A stretch of DNA of 64,000 nucleotides from Spirodela intermedia (GCA_902729315.2 LR746272.1:1240001-1304000), one strand, 5' to 3'. Positions 1-15,377 are shown, counted from the stretch's first letter. The notes: generated from the sequence alone by a model not told the origin. Translations and numbers: made by a program.

Positions 1-133
1 TTTCAATAGGGTGGTGGCATCTTCACTTTGGGGAAGCTTTATCAGTGGGTATGCAGTTTATCCACAAGTCCTGTCTTATTTATCTTGTACTCCCTGAGTG
101 TGACAGTTTGACATGGCTTTCATGCCTAGTTAG

Positions 134-1358
134 CAAGGAGGCTATCTGGAAGTATGCTGGTGGAAGCTGCCAACTATCAGATAAGGAATGAAGTTATTAA
201 ACGGGTATGTATGGTTGTTTGTCTGCATGATGGGTTCGTTCTCCAAATTTAGATGATTCCATTAAACTTCAATGAATATTATTTTCAGTAGTATCATGCC
301 ATGACAATCCTTATGTAGCTGCTTATTAGTCATTGATGATGACCCGAGGCCTATTTACAACTATGCTCCAAGCATTGTGTTTGATGATTTCAAATCTTTC
401 AAATCAAATTCTAGTTATAATTGAAACTCATAGGTAATAATGGATCAGTGAACCATCCACGATTGACTAACCGTGCATTCTGATATCTGAAAACTAGCGT
501 ATGCAGCATCTTCACATCAATGGGTAAATTAGGTTGCATTCAGGTTTTGTCCATTAATTATTTGTCTCCTCCTCGCAATACATTATTTCAAACTGAACAA
601 AGGACTTGACCTGGTTACGCATACTATTGCCCCTCTTCACTGGGCAGGGAGGGCAGTTTGCAGCCGTCAACTTGGAGTCCAGAGTAGGACTACTTGCGGC
701 AAGACAGGTCATTATCCAGTTCCCTTTGCCTTTCTTGTATGTATCTATATATATATATATATATATATACATTCGCACACACATAAGTCAATCTATTTCT
801 ACTTTTTATTCGATTACCGGAGATGTGGCAAATATCAATCCTCACTGACTAATGTCCATGCACCTAGGGTCTTGCCCGTGCAGCCTCGCGGTACCTTGGC
901 TTCAGGAGTGCAGTGATGCTGCTTGGACCGCTGTATGCTTCCATTTCATTAATCTTTATATTTTTCTCCGATTATCTTACCGTAAATTATTCTTCATCTG
1001 TACCCCTCATTTTCGTTGATTTAAAGATCATTTCATCATGCTTTCCCAACCATTATATTTTCATTCTTATCTGATTAGCCTGTGCCATAAATTTTAAATA
1101 AATGGCTATTTCCTTGGCTAATATAATCAGCCGCCCATCTCCAGGCTGTGGGGGACGTTCCTGGCCGATGTGGTGATCCAAATGCTTGGTACCGACTATG
1201 CGAGAATTCTCCGCGCAATCTATGCCTTTGCGCTGGTGGGATCACTTAATTCCGTAAATTATATTCCACATGAATTGTTCGTCTTGGACTCATAGCCTCC
1301 TGCACAGATTCGCCTCACGAGGGCTCCTGGCTGGACATCTGTCAGCAGCAACCGTTGA
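134..1358 (+). CDS. 3' exons of a small predicted membrane protein gene (5' end outside or unresolved)
   Basis: Five exons join in one frame: 134-204, 648-707, 868-932, 1145-1235 and 1308-1358, with a TGA stop at 1356-1358. All four introns have GT/AG ends and the phases match. The joined protein reads ...VEAANYQIRNEVIKR, GGQFAAVNLESRVGLLAARQ, a GLARAASRYLGFRSAV stretch, a hydrophobic LLGPLLWGTFLADVVIQML segment, GTDYARILRAIYAFAL and IRLTRAPGWTSVSSNR. The order glycine-rich hydrophobic segment, then tyrosine-arginine-isoleucine motif, then basic tail resembles the C-terminus of the bacterial UPF0174/YaaW family, known in plants as uncharacterised organelle-targeted proteins. That family link is a weak memory-based guess. 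The first exon begins mid-codon, so upstream exons must exist. An open stretch near bases 2-48 could be one but is not secure. Function unknown. Confidence 0.62.
744..769. repeat. (AT)n microsatellite in intron
   Basis: An alternating TA tract lies in the intron between the exons ending at 707 and starting at 868. It is a simple repeat with no other visible role. Confidence 0.9.
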
Positions 1359-2409
1359 AGCTCCTTAAGCATATATAGTGCGAGCTCCCTCCTCGAACCC
1401 CCCCCCTTCATCCCCACCTGCGGACTCGATGCCACCTGGAAGAGCGTTGCAGATTTGGCATGGGCTTTGGGGGCTCTGGCCTGCTCGATCAACAGATGTT
1501 ATATGTGCAAGGCAGAAGTCGTTTGTTCTTGGAGATGCAAGCAAGCTTAGGGAGGTTGCTGGTGAAAGCTGAAACCCAGAAGCTCTGTCTGTCCCAGTTG
1601 ATCCAGTTACGCTGGCAGATGTTTATATGATCACTCGTTCATTTCCTTTGGCCCCCATTCTCTTTCTGTCCCACTTCTGAACACAGACGACGATGATTTA
1701 GTGCAAGGATCCTTAGGCTCTAATAGGGTTTACATAAGTAAGAGAGAGAGAGAGAGATGGGCTGAAAGGAGTCATCATGCAACGACGATGCAACAGAGAT
1801 TAAATTCAGCTGGGTGAATGATTGGCATTCCTTGGGTTGATAACATCACGGCGGCTGATGTCAATAACAGAGCTATTTGGTCAACGGACGGTGTCCCTCC
1901 GGGAAGGGCTGTCCATAAGTGGTATTAGCCACCCCTGAAGCTCTTCGTCCACCGTTCTTGGGGAGAGTGTCTCCACCCTAGGCGTCGTCACCATGGAGGC
2001 CATGCTGATCAACTCCGCCCTCAGTTTCCTCCCTTTCCCCACTATGAAAAGCTTTGCTCATTAACCTGGTAATCTTGGCATCGTGGTTTGAGGGCTTATG
2101 ATCGTCTGTACGAGTTGTTTCCCGAAAAATGTGGTCTAAGATAGAAAGATAACTTTGTGAGTCGTACTACTTACTATATACGATATTTACATCGTTATTT
2201 TCATTTTACAGCTCTTCGAGTTTGCTTGCCAAGTGATACGATGCCGCCTTGCCACACGAAATCCTACCAATTCCTCCGCTTGCTTACTCGTCTGACATGA
2301 TCAAATGATGGTATTCATGGGGAGCATCCATGCCGTTGAGAGAGAGAGAGGAAGAGAGAGAGATAATGGAGTTCATCGGGGAAGTCTTCTGCTCAAAGCT
2401 CTTGTGGAC
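1359..2409. other. Intergenic stretch, no gene seen
   Basis: This holds the presumed 3' untranslated region of the first gene and a short (GA)n tract near 1742-1757, with another GA-rich patch at 2339-2363. Reading frames are short and show no family resemblance. Confidence 0.6.
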
Positions 2410-2825
2410 ATGCGAAGAGTGCCGGTCGTCACCTTTGGATCGAGCTTCCAGTTGATCCCCCTCAACGGCAAGGGGACCGCCGCCTACCCGTACAAGTAAT
2501 CCGATGCCATGAGGGAAGAAATCCTCAGCGTCATTCGTCTCGGCTGCAGATACTTCGACACCGCAGTCTTCTATCTCTCCGAGAAGCCTTTCGGCGAAGC
2601 GATTGCCCAAGCCCTGAACCACGGACAAATGGAGTCAAGGGATGAGCTTTTCATCACCACCAAGCTCTCGACTGGGAGATCAACGATGACGAATGCCGCA
2701 AGATCAGCCAGATTTCCCAAGGCAAATCTTGTCTTGGCGAAATGTATCGCTCCAGTGAGGAGCAATACAAGTCCGTAATGTAACTGTGGGATGGGGAGAT
2801 CAGATGGGTCTGGATCGGCTGAACG
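2410..2825 (+). pseudogene. Aldo-keto reductase (AKR4-type) pseudogene with the centre deleted
   Basis: The N-terminal part opens at an ATG at 2410 (MRRVPVVTFGSS), runs into an in-frame TAA at 2497-2499, and resumes in the same frame as SDAMREEILSVIRLGCRYFD. It keeps the AKR landmarks FDTA (catalytic Asp), a Tyr five residues on, GEAIAQAL, and ESRDELFITTKL with the catalytic Lys. From about 2670 the sequence switches frame to what is normally the C-terminal end of the protein: DWEINDDECRKISQI, then SLGE-like CLGEMYRSSEEQYKSV, a TAA, and LWDGEI. Roughly 200 central residues are missing, including the catalytic His region and most of the barrel. The stop, the deletion and the frame change make it non-functional. 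No intact copy lies in the window. AKR4 members include chalcone-reductase-like and aldose-reductase-like enzymes; the exact subfamily cannot be told. Confidence 0.82.
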
Positions 2826-4807
2826 AGTGAAGCCATTCATCCTTGTATCTTCGAATCATCAAGCAAGACCCTCAGTATCTGTCATATCAAAATTATTATT
2901 TGTGGCAGAAGCCTCGCAGAGAGCACCGCCTAGAGGGCAGCACTAGAGTTTGAGTTTGCAGTGAAGTAGCATTGGGCTCTTATCCCCATGTCCACCAGTA
3001 AGAGAAGGTATGGCCTTCTCTGTATGTAGAAGCTTGGGGAGCCCATTATTGATATACTTTTATGTTGTTTACCGTCAATTTTGTTAACTCATGATGGCTG
3101 TGCTAGATACACATAGAAAGTTAGTTCAAAGGTTTTACCGATCATAGTAAAAATGCAAATATATTTTTATTTTTTATTTTGAATCAAGGTGAATTAAACT
3201 ACCTAAAAAATAGAAGAAAAAACTTATTTCAGAGCTCAGCTCTAAGTAGGCGTCCCAATATTTCTCTTGTTGAAGAATTACAAGGAGAAGGAGATCAGCT
3301 CTAGGAAGGATCTCCAGTCATCTGCCTCCCACATATAATCGGCACTGCCCACAAAGTCTTCTAATAACCAGTTAACAGTTTCCTAACATCAAGTTATTGG
3401 GGACAAGCGTCGCCTTCTTGATCACCAGAAATTAATGCAAACCCTAGTGAGAGATAGAGGAGGTGAGAGATAAGAAACATCAAATTCTTCCTGTGGTTTG
3501 GAGAATCTTCTTACGCCCACGGTTGCATAACTCACTTGTTCTTCCTTCCGAAGTAAGAGAATCGTTTTACAACAGGACGCACACAAAAGGCAATGGCTGC
3601 CCTCCCTGTATATCACAAAAGGGGTTAGAAAAAACACATTAGAACATTCTCCACATCTCCAACACAAGTAACCCCAAAGTCAACAGCCCCCTTAGTACCT
3701 TCTTAAGTAGGAGGCTATTAGACCTTTCTTTAAATTTGGACTGACCAAAACGTCATAATCAAGCCACACACAATTGGTAAGTTCAAAGTAGCCTTCATAT
3801 CTCTTATTATCCATCTAAGCTACGGAAGTGGCTATGAAGGGTGTGCCTATCTTGACATAAAATTTAATGAAACAAGCTTTTAAATATAAAGTGTAATTAA
3901 ATTTGTTGTTTAATGATGTTTGGATAGTATATATGAAGAATTTGGAAATATAGATAATTTGGATTCATGTGTGTACGAAAGTTATTGAGCCATCAGACCT
4001 AAAAGCAATTAAGAATGAGCAAAGGGAGGCCATACTGATAGCTAGGTCTTTTTGTTTATTTTTTTAATGGTTAATGCATGGCTATTTTTAACACGTCTCA
4101 TATACAAGGTGACTTTTTGAATTTTTCATGAGAACAATATAAGTGAAGTTAATCTCAAAGAGCACCAAGACTAATTGGCGACAAGTAAACGGCAGCAACC
4201 TGTTGTTAATCTCAAGACTAATTGGCGACAAGTAAAGTACTCATTTTCATAATCACACTGTAATATAGCATGAAAATATTCTTCAGAATCGTGGTCAACT
4301 AAAGCATTCTTCCTCACCAATTCTTTTCGGAGCTCCATCTGAAATTCTCCTCACTATCACTTTCTACATCACAATCCTCCTTCCATCTACCTACTCCATC
4401 TCCCTGGTTGGAGATGCTGGCTTTGTGGGGTGCCGAGGAGATCATGCTCCCGCCCATTCAGCTAGTCTTCCTGTAGATTAAGACCTAATGCTCCCCCCGG
4501 TCCCTAAGTTACAGAGAGTGCAGTTGGCCGTGCTCAAGAACGAAAGCGTGGCGCAATTTCTTAATCAGGGAGCCGTCTCCGTCTGATAGAGGCCCATCTA
4601 TCCTTATAGATAAGAAATGCCCGAGGAGATCATGCACAAGGCAAGGCCTTCCATCCTCGCATATCAAAAGGGAACGCCTGCTTGGTTTCTGAGAAGTTTA
4701 CTTCCAGGCGCTAATCGTGTGATAAGTCCCAGCCTCTTTCATTTATGGCCTCCGTTCGAAGTTTGGGAAACCCCTCTGTGAGTCCACGGATTCTGAGAGA
4801 TACCTTC
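2826..4807. other. Intergenic region upstream of the MS1-like gene
   Basis: AT-rich DNA without a supported gene. It contains an imperfect direct repeat (4148-4189 and 4204-4235). The right part must hold the MS1-like promoter and leader, but I see no clear TATA box that decides the start of transcription. Confidence 0.5.
4148..4235. repeat. Short imperfect direct repeat
   Basis: The segment beginning gttaatctca and ending attggcgacaagtaaa occurs at 4148-4189 and again at 4204-4235. The second copy lacks ten bases (agagcaccaa) present in the first. It looks like a small local duplication with a later deletion. Confidence 0.85.
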
Positions 4808-7370
<2,563 letters not shown>

Positions 7371-10300
7371 CAAGAGCAAGGAATAGCTTCGAAGGGCTGC
7401 TCGTAAAATGGCACGATATTTCATTGACCTTCAATTTGAAGTATCTCTACTGGTTAATAATGGTTTCGAATGAAGTTTCTCTCGGGTCACTCGCATCCAA
7501 TGGATCACGAAAGTTAATTGGGTCTCGAAGATATCAGAATTGACAGTTGTGGTATATCATGCAACAGCATACCTTAAATGGAATCACGTCGAGAAAGATA
7601 GAAGTCTTTAATACAGATTCCATATCCCATTTTACTCGGAATTTCTCATCAAGATAAATCGCTAATAACTAACATAATGTCTCACGATGCCGATTACACA
7701 TGTCAGACGTATTAGAATCAAGTGAGTAGAAAACACAACGTAGACAACTAAGAGGCATGAGAGAGAGGGCGAGAGAAAGAGGGAGAGAGAGACAGAGAGA
7801 GGGTGATGTGGAGGGAGAAAGATAGGAGAAAAAGAGTGTCTCGAGGCTGGCTTACCCCAACTCCACTTCAGTTCTCATGTAGAATGAGAGGGGGCCATCT
7901 AAGGGAGTTCTCCATTGGCAACAGTCACCTTCGGTTCTCCAAAGTCCCACCTTATCTTACATTGTCCACCCTGTCTGTACTCCAACAGATATAAATTAGA
8001 TGTTTTATAAATACCCCGGAAATAGATAATCTGTAATAAAATCTCATGGGTGTTCACGATGTTCGTTTCTTATTGGTTAAAAAAGAGAGAGTAATATAGT
8101 ACTTTTCTCCATACTCAATAGTATAAATGTGCTGATCCTAATCTGGGGGAACACACCAAATCTGGATAAAGATTACTCATTGGGTGGTTCATTTCTCTTG
8201 GAATGGACTAGCCAGAATTTCGGCAGGCCTGGGCTGTTTTAAAATCAAACTTGCAGGGGAGCTCATCTCGCTCCATCCTGGGCCTGCCGCATAATACCCA
8301 GAAGGAAGAGGGAGAGAGAGAGCCCTGAAATGATTGCAGGGCAAGTGATTGTTGTCTTGGCTAGGTACGTTAACCGACCCTTGTTGGAATATGCTCTACG
8401 TTAGTAGCGGTCGATAAACGGTCAGAATTGAAATGGGCCTGTTTATACAAGTTTATCCTAGATAACTCAGCCATTCTAGTTTGATAACCTTGCGAGTAAC
8501 ATGAGGCTTGGCTGGGAATAAACTTGGATAAATTAACCTTATTCGACCAAAAGGGTCGAATGACTAGGTTAACCTGGTTGGTTAATCGTAACTGGTTATC
8601 AAACCAGCATGCAGGGATTAGCCTGACACGAGTCCCACAGTACCCTTGAGCATTAGATATTTCAATAAGAGTGAAGATAATTTAACACTGACGATGATGT
8701 TCACTGCAGAATGAGGATGATGGCTGTATGGATCGAAGAGTACATTCGAGTTCTTCACTTGGTCTATGAGCTATTTTCTTTCCCTCACGGATCCGTTTTA
8801 CCAAGTCTGCAAAACATTTATGAGAGCAACAAAAATAGAACACTGACCACATGGTGGCTGGGTGAATGGGATCAGTGTCATCTTAAATTTATCATGTCCA
8901 GCCTACTTGAAAAGCTAAACCTTATCTCATGTACGGATAGTTATCCCAGAGGAGATAAAAAGGGTAACTCGTGTAACAATGGCAATGCTTCATGGTGTAA
9001 GAGCTATCCTACGCTTTCTTGATGAACAGCATACATTTTAGTTCACTCTCAAGGAATTCCCACCACCGGGTGTCCCAAAGCCAGTAATAAATATAAATCC
9101 TATGGAAAACAATTGTGCCAGCAGTGACGTTCAGAGTGGAGGAAGGTTATACATTAATGGCGAATGCGGTGATCTAAATATTCATTAACAAGTTGAGGAT
9201 TTTTTCTTTATAAAAATTAGCCAACCAGAAGGTTTACATTGAATAAATACTCTCGGTTCCAAATCTTTGTCATGGTTGAGAGGAGCAAAGCACAAAAGGT
9301 CCTTCCGTTTTCAATGGGTCCCAGTTAAAGAAAACAAAAAATCTCTGAAGCAAGTGCGAGCCCAACACAGATGAAATTATTCCTAACAAGATAGAGAGAC
9401 AAAACAAAGAATTGAGCGAAACAAGAGCCGAAAAAACGAAGCTCCTTGGGTAGGTGAATTCAACTCAGCCATCTAAGTCTTCGAGAAGCAACAAGCTGTA
9501 CCCGAGACAGACTTCCTGGTAATCAAGGTGGGCTATCGGAAGAAAACATATTTATGATCTGTGCTCTTAGATCCTATGAGAACACAAGGGCATCCGGAGG
9601 TCGTCTTTCGCCATCTTTAGGCGTAGCAGCCGGGAAAAGGTCAAGTAAAACTCCATCCTGATGTTCCACAAGTTCAGTAGGTCTTCTTCAACCACTTGTC
9701 CCCCTTCCAATTCCTCCAACTTTCCTCTCGTGTTCTGAAGTGAACCAGAAGTAACAGATGGCGGTAGTGGTGAGATAGTGTGCCCTCCTTTTGAAAAGAG
9801 ATAGGTGGCATATATCAGAGATTCGATAGTTTTGACTTTTCTATTTCTCTGTACCATTTCCTCTCTTTCGCATTCCTATCAGCAGCACATGGCCTGCTCT
9901 GTGGGTATCACTAGAGCTTTCCGATAAAGCTAAGAGAGAAAGAAAGGTCTCGGGTGAGGCTAAAAAAGATAGCCCAACGACCCAGATGCCCAGATGGAAG
10001 AATCCCCCACAACCTCCTCGAATCATTAGGGTTTTTCAGCGGGTGTCTGCCTTTTGTTAAAAGACAATATGCTACATCTCTTTCACGTCCATTGTTTATG
10101 CATATCTGATAAAATTATTAGAAAAAGCCTCTCTATCCTTTGATCCTTTTCGGATTTCCTCCTGTTTATGCAGTTTCTTTAGCTTTGACAGCTCCAAAGC
10201 CTCAGCCTCCATCTATCACACTCTGGCAAGCGGCTTTATCAAGTTAGAAGGACCCCTTCCATCTAATCCAATTCTTTTACAATGGCTGGCTAGCACACTA

Positions 10301-12880
10301 ATCATCTCCTCTCCTCTCCTCGTCAAGCCTTTTTCTTCCAATTTACTTCTTTTTGTTTCCATTTTCTTTGTCTTTCATATGAATCGTGTCCACTACTGCG
10401 ACCAAGAATGATGCAAGCGCATGAAATGGTGGTTCTCATCCAAAAAGGGGCTTGTCAACACAAAAGGTGGGTGCGGAGGTGGGCAAGTTGATTACCCAAA
10501 GAAAGCATATCAATCAGTGGAAAAGTATGAAGCGTCTCTTATGATCCACCGTTCCATATGGATACCCTCTTCAGGTTCGCTTTAGCTATCACCCCCCGGG
10601 CACCATAGATGTTTGGTGCATATGACGTAAATAACAGAGTATGGGTGAGTGAGCCATTTGGGTGTCAACGACCGGCATGAACGTATCACAATTTTTCTGG
10701 AGCAGCTGAAGAAAAAGAGATGATTTTTGAGAAAACACTACATTTTGGAGTGAATCCGCGGGGTAGACGAGGGAGATTTGTACTATCTGTAGCCCTCATC
10801 CGATGACGACGGAGTAGAGATGCCCCATCTTTGCAATGGATTCCGAGAGTGCATGCACCCATGTTCAAAGATATCTTCCATTGTCCCCCTTGAACCCGGT
10901 TCCTTTGTGTACGATTCCCCCGAAAAGTAATTTAACCTTCTCGAGGAAGAAAAATGTGGTCTTTTTTGAGACAGATCTATTCAACGTCGTTATTGATCAT
11001 TCTGAGCTCCATTTGAAGCATTTTAGGCAGGAAGTCACCGAACTTCATACTCGAGTCTCTTCCATCTTCTAAGTCTTCACCTCAGAAGGATTTGTGGCGA
11101 CCCATTCGTTCTAATTTGTTCGTTTAACTCGAAAACTAATTTACGGTATTGTTTGACGTCGTTCATGGTAGATATTTCCATCGACATGCAAAGCTAAGCA
11201 GGCAACTTCCAGGATCCCCCGTGTCCCCCTATAATAACAGAGGAGTCTTCGGATTCCACCAGGCAGGGATAATCCAAATCCGCAGGGGCCACTTACCACA
11301 AATTCAACGTAGGAAAAAGCCTTTAGTGTCTCCCATCAAATTTCTTGTCTCTCATCCTACAGTCAGGTAAATTTGTTTTATGCCTATGTGATAGAGAGAT
11401 ATGGAGAGCATAAGGAGAGTAGGTGCTTTCCACATAAAAACAAAGATGCGCGAATTTTCTTTTCTTCAAAGAGGTTATGTGGGTAAGGATTCTCCCCACG
11501 TTGAACGATAATCTAAGTGGATAATCTCAAACTATCAATTTTTCAGTAATCAAAGATAGAGAAAACCTGGGTAAGATTTTAAAATAATCAGTTGATCAAA
11601 GTATATGATCTTATTCCATTGGTTTTAACTTGGTTTAAACTTCGATTACCCAAATCAAGCAATTTATTCTATCCCTGAACTGCCGTCCACTCGATTTTTT
11701 GTCGTCCAAATGATAGAGCTTGGAATAATGGTCTCGAACGCGAAGACACATGTAACAGTAGTCTCACGTTAGCTTCGAGAAATAGAAACGGATGGGCTTG
11801 ATTAGTTCTTTGACACAGTGTCGACTTGGATGATTTGATTTTTTTTCAGAAATCGTATTTTAATTCGTAACAAAACGAGGAAAATCTGCATAACATGTGG
11901 GTTCGTCGGCTTCCTGACCTATAATCAAAGAGTGAAGCGTAAATATATAGACCATTCACCTAAAAGGCTGTCCAAATACGGTTACGTTAGCTCTCCCGAG
12001 TCCCCATAAGGAAGTTGATAATAGTGATTAATACTGTGATAAAAATACTAATAAATATGTAAACGAACGCGAAGGACATTTAAATCGTTAAATATATGAA
12101 GTTTTGGAGTCAATATCCATTTTGATACCATTATTGATGTATGTGTGTAGTGAAAAAGCTGATTGAAACAAAGAAAAAGCGTGGCAAAATTCAAATGGGA
12201 ACATCTTTTTTCTCAAGCAACGTTCCGCTTGCAACTATCTGTTTTTCTCAATCACTACTCTCCAGCGCAAATTCATAGCATTGGTTCCTGCAGTCTTGTA
12301 CACGTACCTGTTGAATCCGTAGTGTCAGTGTTATCGAGAATAAATGTACGCGTACGTCGGCTGTTAGACTCCAGGCTTATGGTCTTCATCTCTTTGTCAC
12401 GTTCCATCTTGTCACCTTGCCCCGTTTGTTCTTTGCTCCATATCCTCTGCTGTATTCATCGATAGGCGCCTCTAGATGCCCAAATAATGAAGATACTTAG
12501 ACGAAGGATGAGCCAACCCTTCAATAGGATATACGATCATATGTTTACCCGGTATTAGATCTTGTCCACACGCTGTTGGGATTATTTATTTGTAGGCAAT
12601 GCAGGGTTAGTCCCCCGTCTGTCACACTCTGAAGCTTCCTCACCGGGCTTTCGTCCTCCTCTGGCTTGTTCACTGTCTTCTCTCCTGACGGGACCTAGGC
12701 CGGACTTCTGTCACTTGATCTGCAACCACTAGACATGCGATAAGGTATCCATCGTAGCTCAGATTGTCATTGGCGAGATGTGTGTGTGTGCGTGTATATA
12801 TAGATATATATATATACTTATTTATGTACATATATACATATCATCACACACATCTAAATATATACACATTAACTTGACAT
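7371..12880. other. Long intergenic region, no supported gene
   Basis: About 5.5 kb of moderately AT-rich DNA. Purine-rich GA patches occur at 7757-7830 and 8308-8322, and a foldback at 8479-8604. The longest open frames, at 8711-9022, 9567-9857 and 10836-11072, have no family signature, no splice-linked neighbours and no biased codon use, so I do not call them genes. Nothing else is recognisable. Confidence 0.5.
8479..8604. repeat. Foldback: inverted repeat with an internal hairpin
   Basis: An 11-base arm gtttgataacc (8479-8489) is matched perfectly by its reverse complement ggttatcaaac (8594-8604). Inside it, attcgacc (8541-8548) and ggtcgaat (8554-8561) form a perfect 8-base stem with a 5-base loop. 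A weaker pairing links acaagtttatcc before 8461 with ggataaat near 8526. It may be a degraded miniature foldback transposon, but no target-site duplication is visible. Confidence 0.55.
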
Positions 12881-12884
12881 GAAG

Positions 12885-13339
12885 GTTAATGAAGAAACGC
12901 AGCCATTGATCTGTTGAGAAGAATCTCCCGAGAGGACCTACAACGACTAGTCAAGTTACAGATGGCATCGTCTATGGTATTCCCGTCAATATTGTCGCCT
13001 TCTCCCCCGTTTACGTCCCCACGGAGAAGGAAATGCCTATCTTCTTTAGTGCCGGCGCCATCGATGCACTGGTCGGATGTACTTTCGGCCATGTTCACAT
13101 GCCAGAGAATGAATTGCCCAGCCGGCGTCTCAACTCCATTCAAAGGGGATCGTGAAGATGACGGCTGCTGCGGACGACAAAGCTTCTTTCTTAATGTGAT
13201 GCATCGAGCTCCGACTTTTTTTGCAGAGAAAGATGCTGATAATGTTGACGTGCCAGATGAGCTGGGGAATCATACTATCGTAGATGGGGATCTCATGGCA
13301 CCTTCTGAGGGACACGAAAGCTGTCTAACTGGTCCCTAG
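12885..13339. other. Unrecognised open region, possible gene fragment
   Basis: Both strands are open for long distances. A + frame starting MRRISREDLQ runs from 12914 to 13339 (141 residues), and a second + frame reads DGIVYGIPVNIVAFSPVY without a conventional start. On the minus strand two frames each carry an IWHVN/LWHVN word about 150 bases apart, and the nucleotides around 13088-13110 and 13238-13260 resemble each other. This could be an old partial gene with an internal duplication, or chance. No family recognised. Confidence 0.25.
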
Positions 13340-14086
13340 TCGTTTCTCCCCGATCGCTAGTCACTGTTCATTCCTGAATCCAAAGCTCCATTAAACAAGA
13401 ACTTCGCTAGATTGGGGAATGTAGTCATTACTGCTGGCACGTCACCTTGTGGATTCACCTTCTCGTGCGAGACAGAGATAGATAGAGAGCGAGGGAGAGA
13501 GAGAGAGAGAGATGCTGCAGCCGTGTGAGTAAAGTGGAGCGGAGAGAGATTGGTGCTGCATCTCTTCGTCTTCCAGCGACATTTTTGGGGCGTGGACAAG
13601 GGAGAAGCGAAAAAAGAGAGGACACGATCCCGGAATCCAGATTTACCCCGAAAACGATGATCTCCAGGGGGGAGGATAGAGAAAGAAAGCTAGGGTTCTT
13701 TCAAGGGGCCCCTCACACGCCGTCTGTGGGAGAAGACAACCTCAGAGTTTTCTGTTCGGAAATATCCTTCTCCCATTAAATTCCCTCGCAACAGTATCCG
13801 ACACCACCCTCCATCCCTCTCGTCGCCTCCGACCCTTCCCCTGGCCCCCACCCATGGTCAACTCGATCTCAGCTGCTTCAGATCACGGCGTTCTTCTTCT
13901 AGAGTTGAACCTCCTTCTCCGTCATCTCTTCTCCTTGTACTATCGGTTTAGCCGCATCCCAGCCGTCCGACACACGACAAACTCGATCAGCCGACACCGC
14001 TCAGGCCGATTCGACACAGAAGCTGACCCATTGAACGTCGCGCCCAGCGTCGGCCAAAGGGGACCACCCACCCCCCACATCCACCG

Positions 14087-14104
14087 CCCCCCCCCCCCCC
14101 CCCC
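14087..14104. repeat. Poly-C tract (18 Cs)
   Basis: Eighteen consecutive C residues, followed by GCC repeats. It may be prone to length error in sequencing. Confidence 0.95.
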
Positions 14105-15377
14105 GCCGCCGGCGGCAACATTTCGGGCGCCCCCGAGCAGACCGACCACCCTGACCCCTTGCCGTCGCTGAGGACGCACGCATCCGACGACGTCGAGCGC
14201 CGCCAGGGAGGACACAAGCACACCCAATGAACGGTCGCGATCCCTGCAACCCGACAGCAGGGAACCAGACGAGCAAGAGATAAAGATAGATTGATAGATA
14301 GATAGAGAGAGAGAGTTGGGATGAGTCTAAAGGCAGAGTCCTCGGCGGTAGAAGAGACCAAGGAGACTGGAGTTCGGAAGAAGGGGGAGGGGGGAGTCGG
14401 CAGGGTGAGGGCTAAGTGGCCCCCCCAACTCCTCCCAGGCCCACTTACTCCCGCTACAGAGTGAGCCCAAAACGAGGGCGCCTGCTGCCAGCTGGACCGC
14501 AGACCAAAGCCCACAACGGAATGTCGGGCCCAGCCGGAGGCCCGCCCGAGCCTTTTGTCTCCACGCCGCAGACAGGACAAGCCCGTAAAACGGACGAGAT
14601 ATTAACGAAAAACCATTTATGACGTGGCCACCTGTGCCTCCAGATCGGCTCGTGTTCCCGGCGGGAGTTAGGACAAGTCGGACGGAGCGTGCGACGAGCC
14701 AACCGCCTGCATGAACAGCTGGAACACACGTGCCAAAGGGCTCTTAAGGTTACGGTCACTCTCCCAAAGGATAAGTGGGAGCTTCTGTTGTTGGCTAGTG
14801 GGCGGAGCCTGTCACTGAGAAACTGTTGGACGAAACTCCCCCGGAGACCCGCCGCCGCAACGCTCACTGGAGAGCCTGGGGGAGCTTCGCTAATTGCACG
14901 GCGGGACCGATCATTTTAATGGGTCCTTTGGAAGCTTCCCATCGTCGGAGGCAGCTTCCTCCGGCGAGGGTTTGAGAGGGTTCCACGGAGAGAGAGCATC
15001 CTTCATGATGGGAGGAGGGTCCGAAGATGGGAGGATAACAGAAAGAAGCGTCCGGAGGTTTGGAGAAGCTTCCTGCGTGTGCCCCCCGAGGATAGAGAAA
15101 TAGATATCCCCGCTACCTTCCGAGAGCTTCTTCCATGTATGAGGTCATCCTGATGGCGGGCATGGAAAGCATTCGCCGGCCCGCGGTGGAAGGGCTTCGT
15201 TTCCCTCGGCAGGTGAGGTTCCACTGCCATGAAAAGAAGAAAACGGAGGAGAATATGTGCCCGGGGGGTGGGAGGGACTGACCACGTAACGTAGTCGAAG
15301 ATCAACCCACCGGACGGTGACAAGACCGCCGCCTGTCCTCTTCCCATACCGGATGGGTAGAGATCAGATGCTCCTCG

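Noticed and set aside
13987-14580. Long minus-strand frame of 197 residues in the GC-rich region
   Set aside because: It overlaps other frames on both strands, runs through a poly-C/GCC tract and shows no family motif. GC-rich DNA lacks stops by chance.
15059-15083. tggagaagcttcctgcgtgtg looked like miR164
   Set aside because: Only the first nine bases agree with miR164 and no complementary arm was found to form a precursor.
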